Source: Pantoea agglomerans (lineage in GTDB: Bacteria > Pseudomonadota > Gammaproteobacteria > Enterobacterales > Enterobacteriaceae). Taken from it: a stretch of 64,000 nt of DNA. The stretch spans positions 484,341 to 548,340 of the forward strand of contig NZ_CP090208.1 of assembly GCF_021397715.1 (NCBI RefSeq), written 5' to 3'. A program made the translations under genes and the position numbers. Within the stretch, counting starts at the first letter, position 1. Each line of letters starts with the position of its first letter. This document shows, piece after piece, positions 8,641-16,995 of the stretch. Under the pieces are notes generated by a model, which was not told where the DNA came from, made no database searches, and was given only the letters and a program-made list of their open reading frames with translations.

Positions 8641-9501
8641 ATGGACACCACGACCTCAATATTGCCTGAGGGCATTGCGCTGACGCTTCGCCAGCCAGTC
8701 CAGCCCACAAAACATCCGGTCATCATTCTATGTCATGGCTTTTGTGGTATCAGAGAAATTTTACTGCCTGATTTTGCCGACGCCTTTACCCGCGCGGGTT
8801 TTGCTACCATTACCTTCGATTATCGTGGTTTTGGTGACAGCGAGGGTGAGCGCGGACGACTGGTGCCCGCGCAGCAAATTGCCGATATTCTGTCGGTTGT
8901 GAACTGGGCAAAACAGCAACCCGCGCTGGATCAAACAAGAATAGGCCTATGGGGAACCTCGTTTGGTGGATGCCATGTTTTTGGCGCAGCGGCTGATAAT
9001 GCCGACATCAAATGTATCGTCAGCCAGCTTGCTTTTGCTGATGGCGAAGCCATTGTGACAGGGCAAATGGATGCGGCAGAAAAAGCGGCTTTCTCGGCAA
9101 CGCTGGAGAAGATGGCAGAGAAACGCATCAGCAGCGGCAAAGAGATGTTTGTCGCGATTACTCGCGTGTTAAACGATGTGGAATCTAAAACGTTCTTTGA
9201 AGAAAATCGACATCATTATCCAAAAATGGATATTAAGATTCCTTTTCTAACCGTCCGGGAAACACTGCTATATAAACCCGCACTCAATGCGGCAAAGGTT
9301 CAGTGTCCGACGCTGGTCGTTATTGCCGGTAAAGATTCGGTCAATCCTCCAGAACAGGGACGGGCCTTATTCGAGGCGATAGCCGCAACGGACAAAAAAC
9401 TTTATGAAGTGACTGACGCACGCCATTACGATATTTACACGGGTGACTTTTTTAGGCAGGTTGTGCAGGTCCAGACCGAATGGTTTGCTGAACATCTGTA
9501 A
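8641..9501 (+). CDS. Alpha/beta hydrolase (serine esterase/peptidase fold)
   Basis: The 286-residue protein has an oxyanion-hole region HGFCG, the nucleophile elbow GTSFGG with Ser107, an acid in VIAGKDSVNPP and the catalytic His in DARHYDIY. This is the dienelactone hydrolase/BAAT-like or S9-type alpha/beta hydrolase pattern, with no signal peptide. The substrate is unknown. It is a single gene with its own promoter region (8520-8640). Downstream lies the start of the disturbed 9.5-11.5 kb patch. Confidence 0.85.
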   Translation: MDTTTSILPEGIALTLRQPVQPTKHPVIILCHGFCGIREILLPDFADAFTRAGFATITFDYRGFGDSEGERGRLVPAQQIADILSVVNWAKQQPALDQTRIGLWGTSFGGCHVFGAAADNADIKCIVSQLAFADGEAIVTGQMDAAEKAAFSATLEKMAEKRISSGKEMFVAITRVLNDVESKTFFEENRHHYPKMDIKIPFLTVRETLLYKPALNAAKVQCPTLVVIAGKDSVNPPEQGRALFEAIAATDKKLYEVTDARHYDIYTGDFFRQVVQVQTEWFAEHL

Positions 9502-9544
9502 CCAGAACCTGATATCGACTCAGGCGAGTTGATCCCGGCTCGCC

Positions 9545-9682
9545 TTATTTTTCCGTTAACCCTTCCAGTTGCACCCAGCGCCGTCCCGCCACTACCGTGA
9601 TGGCGATAATGGTGATGCCAGCAGCCAGATGCATCGAAAAATCGATCAGGTGCAGATGGGTATCATGGCAGAGTGACAGCAG
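9545..9682 (-). pseudogene. Detached C-terminal end of nrsF (DUF1109)
   Basis: Read on the minus strand, 9682 down to 9570 repeats the last part of the DUF1109 gene at 11554-11442 with one mismatch. It then continues in frame as RRWVQLEGLTEK and stops at TAA (9545-9547). The full-length copy instead ends VQLAQA across foreign sequence. The simplest reading is that this fragment keeps the native C-terminus and was separated from the gene body by an insertion of about 1.87 kb. It has no start codon and should not be translated. Confidence 0.75.
9570..9682. repeat. 113-bp direct repeat, left copy
   Basis: Bases 9570-9682 match 11442-11554 with a single mismatch (G versus A at 9617). The repeat is part of the nrsF coding sequence and brackets the low-GC segment with nudI and gene fragments. 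Confidence 0.9.
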
Positions 9683-9749
9683 TCGTTTGATGTCAGAGCT
9701 TAGCGTCGGGGTTCTGCCTGTACATTAGTTTTAAGCTGCTTTCGCGAAC

Positions 9750-10175
9750 TTAAATCATTCCTTTTTGGCTAAAAGTGACCCGAGTGGCCTCATTTAAATC
9801 CATACTTTTCATTGTTTCAGGTGATACCCAGATAATTTCCTGAAATTCTTCGTTGAATGTAATGTCCCGATTGGCACTAACGCAATCAAATATAAGATAA
9901 ATCATGTAAATTTCTTCGGTAGTGCCGTCTGGATAAGTTTTAGTCCTGATGTCATCACGAAAAGCCCACGGTTTAATATCAGTGATAAACAGCTCCGCGC
10001 CTAATTCTTCCCTGATTTCGCGCCTAAGTGCAGCTTCCATCGTTTCGTCGGGTTCCATCCCGCCACCAGGCAGCGCCCACTGGCCGGGGAAAACTCCACG
10101 ATCTGAAGCCATTTTACAAAGCAGAAAATCACCTTCATTTTGTATAACAGGACACACGATTACTCTCTGGCGCAT
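9750..10175 (-). CDS. nudI: NUDIX nucleoside triphosphatase NudI
   Basis: The 141-residue protein follows E. coli NudI (YfaO) almost throughout: MRQR.IVCP.IQN at the start, FPGQWALPGGGMEP, the NUDIX box (GGGMEPDETMEAALRREIRE, ending REELG) with all catalytic Glu residues, and DDIRTKTY and EEIYMIYLIFDCVSANR. NudI hydrolyses pyrimidine (d)NTPs such as dTTP and dUTP to the monophosphate. It sits alone inside the segment bracketed by the nrsF repeat, so it was probably carried in by that insertion. Confidence 0.9.
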   Translation of the reverse strand: MRQRVIVCPVIQNEGDFLLCKMASDRGVFPGQWALPGGGMEPDETMEAALRREIREELGAELFITDIKPWAFRDDIRTKTYPDGTTEEIYMIYLIFDCVSANRDITFNEEFQEIIWVSPETMKSMDLNEATRVTFSQKGMI

Positions 10176-10371
10176 ATTATCTCCTTAATAAAATTTCTTT
10201 CTGAATTAGGGTGTTGAGGCTCAGTGAAACCCAAGTGCACGTTAATCGATTGTAGGTAAGGACATCTGGAATTCTGCCGGCTTGCTTAGAAAGGAAGTGA
10301 AAAACACTTTAATTTCCTTAGAGATAGCAAGTATCTCATTGGATGTTAGTATGTGATTTTTATACTCAAAC

Positions 10372-10791
10372 TTAATTAATGGTCGTTGTTTTTTCATTTT
10401 TTGAAATTCTTGTGATTCCTAAATGATCTGGAATAAATATGCCACCTTTAGTTACAAGCAACTCTGTTCCAACTCGTTTCGTTGCGGCAGAGTAATTCAA
10501 AGGGTGTGTGTAGCGTGCGCAATTGTTGTATGGTTCATTAATTTCTGGTGCATTATCATAAGTTAAAAGCCAAGGGTGCTTAAGCTTAAAAATAGCTTCA
10601 GATACTTTTTCATGATCTTTCGAGTTATAAAAAATTGTATAGAGTAAAGAGCCTTTATCAAAGTAAGGAGGATCAATGCAAAACATTGATTTTTCGGCAT
10701 GCACTCGTCGATTTCATTCATGAAATCGATGGCGTCTTTATTATACAAATTGATTCTATGTTTGTATTTTTCTATTCGCTTAATTCTATTA
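10372..10791 (-). pseudogene. D12-class DNA adenine methylase remnant, frameshifted
   Basis: The minus strand encodes KHRINLYNKDAIDFMNEID in one frame and then, after a shift near 10680-10715, FCIDPPYFDKGSLLYTIFY, PWLLTYDNAPEI, YSAATKRVGTE in another. DPPY is the catalytic motif IV of N6-adenine methylases, and the order matches the C-terminal half of D12-class (Dam-like) enzymes. The N-terminal half with the SAM-binding FxGxG motif is missing; its place is taken by a radical-SAM fragment. The gene is therefore dead. The low GC content differs from the neighbouring genes and suggests a mobile-element origin. Confidence 0.75.
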
Positions 10792-11088
10792 ATTAATGGG
10801 GTTCAATCGCTCATAGTCCATTATGAAGTGATGTCCGACAGTGGAAAGATAGGTCATAAAACCTAACTGTGTTGCGTATTCTATCAAAGTAATTAAGTCT
10901 TCTCTGGACGTCGGTTCACCACCAGTAAAACCTAAGCGGCGTAAACCCATCCTATACATGCGTTCAATGACATTAAGGGTAGTAGAAAGAGAAGAATCTT
11001 TGATGCCGGAATTGCGAAAACACAGATCGCATCCGAGATTACCGTGTGAGGTTATTCTAAAATCCAGAAGCAAGGTGCTAATGTCCAT
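10789..11088 (-). pseudogene. Radical SAM enzyme fragment with altered cluster motif
   Basis: A 99-codon frame carries the start of a radical SAM domain: the glycine-rich FTGGEPTSREDL motif is intact, but the cluster motif reads GNLGCDLC. The first Cys of CxxxCxxC is thus Gly, a one-base change from TGT to GGT. The frame ends after about a third of a normal domain, where methylase sequence begins. It cannot make a working radical SAM enzyme. AT-rich, like the rest of the patch. Confidence 0.65.
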
Positions 11089-11425
11089 TATAAGCCCTCT
11101 GTTTATTGTAATAAAACATTATAACCATATAGGTTATGTGGCTATTGCTATACGATACTCTCTCCCTGGATAAGTTGAAAGCTAAAATTCAATAGGGCGT
11201 ACTTAACCTTGCTCGGCTTAGCTTCTTTAATGACAGAATTTTGGTGGGGTCCTATTGGCTACCCCAAAATGGATAGAATGACTGGCGCAAGGGATGAGGA
11301 TTGGCAATGTTTAAGGGCTTTGAAGATCCTATGCAATAAATCGTAATTCCGGCGAAGAACCATTATGAAACAATTATCCACCATCCCGACGGTCAATTGA
11401 CTGAGCTTGAGGCTGCGATGGTGCA
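11089..11425. other. Low-GC stretch without a recognisable gene
   Basis: No start-to-stop gene of note is visible. A short plus-strand frame just before the repeat encodes YETIIHHPDGQLTELEA and looks like a cut-off protein end that I do not recognise. It runs directly into the right copy of the nrsF repeat. Confidence 0.5.
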
Positions 11426-12070
11426 TCAGGCCTGCGCTAACTGCACCCAGCGCCGTCCCGCCACTACCGTGATGGCGATAATGGTGATACCAGCAGCCAG
11501 ATGCATCGAAAAATCGATCAGGTGCAGATGGGTATCATGGCAGAGTGACAGCAGCATCGAAGAGCTGAACGCGCTGCCGCAACCCGCCAGCGCGAGGCTT
11601 TTTGCGGGATGCAAAGAGCGTGTACGCTGTAAGGCAATCACCGATAACAGCATCATCGGCAGGCTGGCAGAGAGCATAAACAGATAGCAGTGTATTCCTT
11701 CACCCAGGCGACCTGCGCTCGCTGGCGGCACTGAAGAAGAGAGATTGAACAGATTCAGCGTCAGCCACAGGCCCGCCAGCAGCCATAACCGATACAGGCT
11801 GACCGGTTTTCTACCCGCAATACTCAGAGTAAAGGCCGCCGCAACGCTGCTGCCAGCAATGACAAACGCGAGTAGCAGAGCACTCAGGGCGACCGCCGCG
11901 CCAGGCTGTGACCAGTCGGTCAGCCGGGTATGAAACGCCCAACTGCTGAGCGCGCCGCAGGGCAGGGCCGCGGCAATCCAGCCGGCAACGCGCCAGGGCG
12001 TTGGCCAGACGCGCTGCACCGGCTTGACGGATTCGGTCAACCGATCAATCAAGGGGTCATGATTTCTCAT
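11426..12070 (-). CDS. nrsF: NrsF-like anti-sigma factor (DUF1109) with altered C-terminus
   Basis: The 214-residue DUF1109 protein has about six membrane helices (for example VAGWIAAALPCGALSSWAF and LAGLWLTLNLFNL) and scattered Cys residues (ALPCGA, IHCYL, AGCGSAF, SLCHDTHLHL). In Caulobacter, NrsF holds the ECF factor SigF at the membrane and releases it on oxidative or metal stress. It overlaps the sigma gene by 14 bases; the start at 12070 has GGAAA seven bases upstream, and ATG 12082 is an alternative. The last residues LAQA come from inserted DNA, while the native tail LEGLTEK lies stranded at 9545-9570. The change falls after the last helix, so function may survive. Confidence 0.85.
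   Translation of the reverse strand: MRNHDPLIDRLTESVKPVQRVWPTPWRVAGWIAAALPCGALSSWAFHTRLTDWSQPGAAVALSALLLAFVIAGSSVAAAFTLSIAGRKPVSLYRLWLLAGLWLTLNLFNLSSSVPPASAGRLGEGIHCYLFMLSASLPMMLLSVIALQRTRSLHPAKSLALAGCGSAFSSSMLLSLCHDTHLHLIDFSMHLAAGITIIAITVVAGRRWVQLAQA
11442..11554. repeat. 113-bp direct repeat, right copy
   Basis: This is the copy inside the full-length nrsF gene, matching 9570-9682 at 112 of 113 positions. The homology stops abruptly at both ends (9569/11441 and 9683/11555). Confidence 0.9.
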
Positions 12071-12608
12071 GATTGTTTCCATATTTTCGTAGGTTAAGCA
12101 TTGCGCGATGCAGCAGCGATTTCACCGCTGACACCGACTGATTTGTTTCCGCCGCAGCCTGCGCCAGACTCTGTTCACGCAAATGAACCGATTCGACAAT
12201 TTCACGCTGACGCAGCGGCAGATTGCCTAAGTAACCAGTGAGTTCATCTGCTTCAGGGGCGCTCTCGGCACTTTCAGCTGGCTGATGATTCAGCGCATCC
12301 TCATCCTGTACTTCCTGCCGACGTCCCCGCTGACGCAGGGCATCTATCGCTCTTGCAGAGGTAATCGCGGCGACCCAGGGCAGGATGGGACGCCGCGGAT
12401 CGTAGGTATGCCGTACCCGATGAATCGCCAGCAAAGTCTCCTGGATCACATCCTCGACCAGCGCAGCATCACTGATTTTTTTGCACGCTAAAGCCCGGAT
12501 GGCCGGAACCATCGCTTTCAGCAACTGGTTATAGGCGTATTTATCGCCTTCCTGCGCGCGGGCCATCAGCTGTGGCCATAACTGCGCGCGGTTGTCAGTC
12601 TCTGGCAT
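12057..12608 (-). CDS. ECF sigma factor, SigF-like, paired with NrsF
   Basis: The 183-residue sigma-70 family protein has region 2 (YAYNQLLKAMVPAIRALACKK, DVIQETLLAIHRVRHTYDPRRPILPWVAAI, both partly quoted) and region 4 (LPLRQREIVESVHLREQSLAQAA, then NQSVSAVKSLLHRAMLNLRK), with the usual DVIQ. motif for core binding. Group IV sigma factors direct RNA polymerase to stress genes. The stop overlaps the start of the DUF1109 anti-sigma gene. The operon also carries a DsbD-like protein and a peroxiredoxin, so the regulon probably concerns thiol or peroxide stress in the envelope. Confidence 0.9.
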   Translation of the reverse strand: MPETDNRAQLWPQLMARAQEGDKYAYNQLLKAMVPAIRALACKKISDAALVEDVIQETLLAIHRVRHTYDPRRPILPWVAAITSARAIDALRQRGRRQEVQDEDALNHQPAESAESAPEADELTGYLGNLPLRQREIVESVHLREQSLAQAAAETNQSVSAVKSLLHRAMLNLRKYGNNHEKS

Positions 12609-12666
12609 TCATTATCAGCGGGTTAACCGCCTGGCACGCTGCCAGCGTGTTGATTCATTATGGGAT

Positions 12667-13905
12667 TCACGATTTCTTGCCGTTCTCCGTTGCCTGATCC
12701 AGCGCTGAAATTACGATCCGCGGCGTCAGAACCTGCGGTAATACCACCGGTTTGCCGCCATTGGCCGGATAGACGACATAGAGCGGCAGTCCGCCGCGGC
12801 CAAAATCGCTAAGTGCCTGTTCCACATCCGGATTGTATTTGGTTGAGTCCGCCACCATGTAAATGGTGCTGGTGCGCGCCATCGCCGCTTTGACCGCCTG
12901 AGTTGACAGTGAGGTGCGATCGTTAACCTGACAGGTAATACACCATGAGGCGGTAAAGTTCACCAGAATCGGCTTACCCAGGCCTTTAATCGCATCAACA
13001 TTCTGTGGTGACCAGGCGACCGCGGCGGCGGCCTGTGAAGCCTCTTCGCTTTGTGGTGCTGCGGCAAAACTGTTCAGATTCAGTAACGGCGGAACCACTA
13101 ATGCCACGAAAAAGGCGGTGGCGAGGTGCAGCGCCCGGTGACGCTGACCCATCATACGGCGTTTCTGCGCCATGCCATACAGCCAGGCCGCAAAACTGAG
13201 TAACAGGCAGCAGATGAGAATAGCGGCCAGCGCCGCTGAACCCGCCTGACGCTCCAGCACCCAGATCAACCAGCCCACCGCACCGAGCATCGGGAAGGCC
13301 AGACCCTGTTTAAGGGTGATCATCCAGGCACCGGGTGCCGGTAAAATGCGCGCCAGCAGCGGGAAAAAGGAGATCAGGGTAAAGGGCGCAGCAAAACCCA
13401 GCGCCAGAGAGATAAAAATCACCAGGCTGACCATGGGCGGCTGAGTCAGCGCATAGCCAACGGCGCTGGCCATAAAGGGCGCGCTGCACGGTGTGGCGAC
13501 AATAATGGCCAGCGCACCGGTCAGCGCCGATCCCAGCAGACCGCCACGGTCACTGCCTACGCCGCCAACCCGTTGCACTGACAGTCCCACCTCAAACAGC
13601 CCGAGCAGATTCAGTGCAGAACCGAGCATCACCAGAATCAGCAGTGCGATCACCACCGGTGACTGCAACTGGAATCCCCAACCCACTGAAGCCCCTCCGG
13701 CACGCGCCAGCAGCAGCACCGCGCTCAGTGCGACCATCGTCACCACGACGCCGAGCAGGAAGGCCAGCCCTTCACTGCGCGCATGGGCGGGCTGGTCGTG
13801 ATGGCGAATCAGGCTCAGCGCTTTCAGTGAGATCACCGGAAAAACGCAGGGCATTAAGTTGAGAATAATGCCGTCCAGAAAGGCGGCTGCAATGGCTGTC
13901 AGCAT
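12667..13905 (-). CDS. DsbD-like thiol transporter with C-terminal thioredoxin domain
   Basis: The 412-residue protein has the eight-helix CcdA/DsbD membrane domain with its two redox Cys (NLMPCVFPV and ATPCSAPFM), followed by a thioredoxin-like domain with ASWCITCQVN. The N-terminal periplasmic domain of DsbD/ScsB is absent, so electrons would leave through the C-terminal domain. Such proteins pass reducing power from cytoplasmic thioredoxin to the periplasm. Between a secreted peroxiredoxin and a sigma/anti-sigma pair on one strand, it most likely recycles that peroxiredoxin. Confidence 0.9.
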   Translation of the reverse strand: MLTAIAAAFLDGIILNLMPCVFPVISLKALSLIRHHDQPAHARSEGLAFLLGVVVTMVALSAVLLLARAGGASVGWGFQLQSPVVIALLILVMLGSALNLLGLFEVGLSVQRVGGVGSDRGGLLGSALTGALAIIVATPCSAPFMASAVGYALTQPPMVSLVIFISLALGFAAPFTLISFFPLLARILPAPGAWMITLKQGLAFPMLGAVGWLIWVLERQAGSAALAAILICCLLLSFAAWLYGMAQKRRMMGQRHRALHLATAFFVALVVPPLLNLNSFAAAPQSEEASQAAAAVAWSPQNVDAIKGLGKPILVNFTASWCITCQVNDRTSLSTQAVKAAMARTSTIYMVADSTKYNPDVEQALSDFGRGGLPLYVVYPANGGKPVVLPQVLTPRIVISALDQATENGKKS

Positions 13906-13929
13906 GATGAACCTACTCGGAAAGTGAGA

Positions 13930-14493
13930 TTAAGCCGGATTGGCCTGACGATATTTTTTAACCGCATCCATCGCTTTCTGGATATGGGCATCAGGATTTT
14001 TGTCGGTATAGCTGAGCAGAATTTTGCCGTCCGGCGCAATAACGTAAGAGGTACGGTCAGAGAGTTTCTGGCCTTTCATCTCCATGGTGCTGTTATATTC
14101 GGCCGCCACTTTTGCGCCAGGATCGGCCGCCACGGTGAATTTATCCCGGCATTCCAGCTGCGAGAATTTTGCAATCTGATCGGTGTTGCCCGCGGTCACG
14201 CCAATGACGGTCGCGCCCTGTTTTTTAAATTCATCAGTTGCTTCGGCAAAGTCGTGGGCTTCCAGCGTACAGCCGGCGCTAAACGCGGCGGGGAAGAAGT
14301 AGAGCACCACGGGTCCTTTCTGCAACGCCTGTTGCAACGAGAAGGTGGTCGCTTTACCAGCCAGCGCGGCTTCCAGCTTAAAGTCAGGCGCTTTTTCACC
14401 GACCTGCAGGGCAGCCAGGGCGGAACTGACCGGGACGCTGAGCGCCATCAGGGTGGCAATAGCCAGGGTTTTCAGGGTGGTTTTCATCGGCAT
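13930..14493 (-). CDS. Exported peroxiredoxin (AhpC/TSA, Bcp-like)
   Basis: The 187-residue protein has a signal peptide (MKTTLKTLAIATLMALSV followed by SSALA) and a peroxiredoxin fold: LQVGEKAPDFKLEAAL, the peroxidatic Cys in FFPAAFSAGCTLEAHDF, a later candidate resolving Cys in LECRDKF, and TSYVIAPDGKI. It would reduce peroxides in the periplasm. First gene of the operon with the DsbD-like, sigma and NrsF genes. GGAGAG lies upstream of the ATG at 14493; ATG 14487 is an alternative start. Confidence 0.9.
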   Translation of the reverse strand: MPMKTTLKTLAIATLMALSVPVSSALAALQVGEKAPDFKLEAALAGKATTFSLQQALQKGPVVLYFFPAAFSAGCTLEAHDFAEATDEFKKQGATVIGVTAGNTDQIAKFSQLECRDKFTVAADPGAKVAAEYNSTMEMKGQKLSDRTSYVIAPDGKILLSYTDKNPDAHIQKAMDAVKKYRQANPA

Positions 14494-14547
14494 AGCTCTC
14501 TCTCCGTTAACAGGCAGGCGGTGTCGCCTGATGACCTTATTAACAGG

Positions 14548-14572
14548 TTCGCTGGCCAGCTGAAAAAGTTGC
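14548..14572 (-). promoter_or_regulatory. Possible ECF (SigF-type) promoter of the peroxiredoxin operon
   Basis: On the minus strand GCAAC (14572-14568) and CGAA (14551-14548) are separated by 16 bases, 55 bp before the peroxiredoxin start. This resembles, imperfectly, the GTAAC-N16-CGAA pattern I recall for Caulobacter SigF promoters. One short match of this kind is weak evidence. Confidence 0.25.
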
Positions 14573-14889
14573 GGGTGAGTTTCATTATTTTTTTATTTTT
14601 AACCGGCCGGAAATCAAACCGCCTGAACAGGCTGAGTGGATATTAACCATCCTGAATGATCCGGCTGCCAGCCGATTACAGGCTGAATCGTGTAATGCTT
14701 TTACTGTTTTCTTCACGCAAATGGCTGCAATAACTGTTAGCGCGTTCATCTTTGTGTGACTGAGCACGCATTAATGCGTCATTCTGATGAGCTTTTTTCA
14801 GCAGGTGAGACAGGTCACGTTTCTGTTAACGCGCAGCCCGTAGATTTCCCTTAAATCATGAAAAAACGATTCAGCAAAAGGGATAAATA

Positions 14890-16098
14890 ATGAAGATAAA
14901 ACTGGCGTTAACGGTACTGGCTCTGCTGGTTTCGGGTTCTGCAACCGCAAAAACCTGGGTGCTGACGAGTGCTGAACAGGGCATGGATAAAGGCAACTGG
15001 CAAATTTCCAGCAGTGAGCTGAAACTGTCAGGTAAGCCGTTCAGCATTGAACAGCAGGTGTTGCACGGCGGTAAGCAGGAAGGCAGTAAAATTCTGGTTA
15101 TCAAAAGTCAGGATGGCCTGACTATTACGCTGAGCCCGACCCGTGGCATGAATTTATTGCGTGTTGAAGGGTTTGGCAGCCGTATGGGCTGGGATTCGCC
15201 AGTTAAAGAGGTGGTCAACCCGGCATTTATTAATCTGGAGAGCCGCAACGGACTGGGCTGGCTGGAAGGTTTCAATGAGATGATGGTGCGCTGCGGCTAT
15301 GAATGGACCGGCCATCCGGTGACCGCCGACGGTAAAATTTATACGCTGCATGGTAAAGCCGGTAATACCCCGGTTTCTCAGCTGGAAGTGGAAGTGGCTG
15401 ACGCAGCACCGCATGAGATTCGCATCCGCGGTTTAATCAAAGAGAGCACCTTTAAAAAAGCGGATCTGCAGACCCTGACTGAACTGCGCTACGTACCAGG
15501 CAGCAACAGTTTCAGCCTGCACGATGTGTTAACTAACCATGCAGATTATCCGCACGATTATCAGATCATTTATCACAGCAACTTTGGTACGCCGATTCTG
15601 GAAGAGGGTGCGCGTTTTATTGCTCCCATGTCAGGCATCAGCCCGTTCAACGATTATGCCAAAGCTGGTCTGAAAACCTGGCAAACCTATCAGGGGCCAA
15701 CCAAAGGTTTTGATGAGATGGTGTTTAATGTCAAACCACTTGCTGATGATCAGCATCAGTCAGTCGCGGCGGTGGTGAATAAAGCCGGTAACCTTGGTGC
15801 CTCGATCCAGTTCGATACCCGTCAGTTGCCGGTGCTGTCGCTGTGGAAAAATACCGATACCCTGAAACAGGGCTATGTAACAGGAATCGAACCCGGCACC
15901 AGTTATGCTTATCCGGTCACCATTGAACGTGAGCAAAAGCGCGTTAAGCAACTGCAGCCCGGTGCCAGCACGGCTTTTGATCTGACTTATACCTTGCTGC
16001 ACAGCAGTGAGCAGGTGAATGCGGTTGAGCAGCGGATCAAGACTATCCAGGGCGAGACAAAAATCGATGAAAACGCAACGCCAATAGCCAAAGAGTAA
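14890..16098 (+). CDS. Exported DUF4432 (aldose 1-epimerase-like) protein
   Basis: The 402-residue protein starts with a clear signal peptide (KIKLALTVLALLVSGSATA) and then has the DUF4432 galactose-mutarotase-like beta-sandwich: LSPTRGMNLLRVEG, NGLGWLEGFNEMMVRCGYE, TLHGKAGNTPV, HSNFGTPIL and the C-terminal GIEPGTSYAYP. The His residues in LHGKAG and IYHSNFG are in the positions used by epimerases. It probably binds or epimerises a sugar in the periplasm; the substrate is unknown. It stands alone, divergent from the peroxiredoxin operon, and ends in a strong terminator. Confidence 0.85.
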   Translation: MKIKLALTVLALLVSGSATAKTWVLTSAEQGMDKGNWQISSSELKLSGKPFSIEQQVLHGGKQEGSKILVIKSQDGLTITLSPTRGMNLLRVEGFGSRMGWDSPVKEVVNPAFINLESRNGLGWLEGFNEMMVRCGYEWTGHPVTADGKIYTLHGKAGNTPVSQLEVEVADAAPHEIRIRGLIKESTFKKADLQTLTELRYVPGSNSFSLHDVLTNHADYPHDYQIIYHSNFGTPILEEGARFIAPMSGISPFNDYAKAGLKTWQTYQGPTKGFDEMVFNVKPLADDQHQSVAAVVNKAGNLGASIQFDTRQLPVLSLWKNTDTLKQGYVTGIEPGTSYAYPVTIEREQKRVKQLQPGASTAFDLTYTLLHSSEQVNAVEQRIKTIQGETKIDENATPIAKE

Positions 16099-16107
16099 CG
16101 GTACGAT

Positions 16108-16149
16108 AAAAAATCCCGTTAACGTCAGTGGCGGTTGCGGGATTTTTTT
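16108..16149 (+). terminator. Rho-independent terminator after DUF4432 gene
   Basis: AAAAAATCCCG (16108-16118) pairs with CGGGATTTTTT (16138-16148), and the T run continues to 16149. The A/T-flanked stem could work in both directions. Confidence 0.8.
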
Positions 16150-16238
16150 CTGCTGATATTCTGCGGTATTGATCAGCCAGTGCGGGCTGCCGCGCGGAGC
16201 AGATAATGAGAGGTTTATTATCAGATTTCGGGGACGCA

Positions 16239-16583
16239 ATGATTTCTAAAGAGAATGCTGAGCACTATCAATGGGGAGATGCCTGTGACGGATGGTATCT
16301 GCTGAAGCGCCAGGATATGTTAATCATTCACGAAAGAATGCCGCCTGATAGCCAGGAGAAACGCCATTTTCACTCGATTTCACGCCAGTTTTTCTTCGTG
16401 CTCGACGGCGTGCTGACCATGGAACTCAATGGCGAGAAGCATCAGATTGCTGCGAGGCAGGGAATTGAAATTCCACCTGAAGCTAAGCATCAGGCGCGAA
16501 ACGAATTCGATAGCGCAGTAGAATTTATCGTCATTTCCCATCCAACGACGCGCGGTGACCGCTCTGACTTAGCCGGACAGTAG
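16239..16583 (+). CDS. Small cupin-domain protein
   Basis: The 114-residue protein is a single cupin barrel: the first motif contains EKRHFHSISRQFFFVLDG and the second EIPPEAKHQARNEF, giving likely metal ligands His-His-Glu/Gln-His. The start at 16239 is preferred because CGGGGA precedes it; an in-frame ATG at 16206 would add 11 residues. The function is unknown; similar proteins bind small molecules or act as isomerases or dioxygenases. It stands alone just before an IS scar. Confidence 0.8.
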   Translation: MISKENAEHYQWGDACDGWYLLKRQDMLIIHERMPPDSQEKRHFHSISRQFFFVLDGVLTMELNGEKHQIAARQGIEIPPEAKHQARNEFDSAVEFIVISHPTTRGDRSDLAGQ

Positions 16584-16696
16584 TGGGACGGGCAGCAGGG
16601 ACTGGGCGCGTGAGACTGGCAACCTGCTGGCAATGCGTTTGACTGGGCTTATTTAACATAAGATAGATTATGCGCACCTAATGTGTTAGACCAATT

Positions 16697-16741
16697 TAGT
16701 AATGTCACTTTTTAGCCATTTAGAAATGTCCCTTTTTTTGG
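16697..16741. repeat. IS-end-like tandem motif
   Basis: Two imperfect copies of AATGTCmCTTTTTxxGCC lie side by side (about 16701-16719 and 16725-16742). They sit just upstream of the ISNCY-type transposase remnant and look like a degenerate element end. Confidence 0.4.
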
Positions 16742-16770
16742 CATAAAGACACTAAGCTTTTGCGACTAAC

Positions 16771-16905
16771 CTGACGCTCCAGGACCGATTAATCAAAGAG
16801 ATGCGACTCGAGGACATCAGCTGTATCGAGAAAGCCAATGTCTGGCTGGACAGCTCCATCCTGGACTGCAACCGCCGCTTTGCTAAGGCCCCCAGGCAGA
16901 GCATC
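16771..16905 (+). pseudogene. ISNCY-family transposase remnant
   Basis: A 45-codon open stretch reads TLQDRLIKEMRLEDISCIEK and ANVWLDSSILDCNRRFAKAP, the conserved segment seen near the catalytic Glu region of ISNCY-family transposases (typically TLQDRLVKELRL... and YNRRFAKAP). There is no start codon, and the rest of the gene is absent. It marks a past insertion next to the ParDE remnant and explains the truncated genes downstream. Confidence 0.75.
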
Positions 16906-16995
16906 GCCTGGAAAAGATACCAGATACTGCGGATAATAGATGGAGCAGTATACTAACAGTTAATAACTGATAGTAATCCTGATGGAGATATGACC

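Noticed and set aside
9570..9682. Transposon target-site duplication
   Set aside because: 113 bp is far longer than IS target duplications, and no inverted repeats or transposase lie at the boundaries. Recombination-type insertion is more likely.
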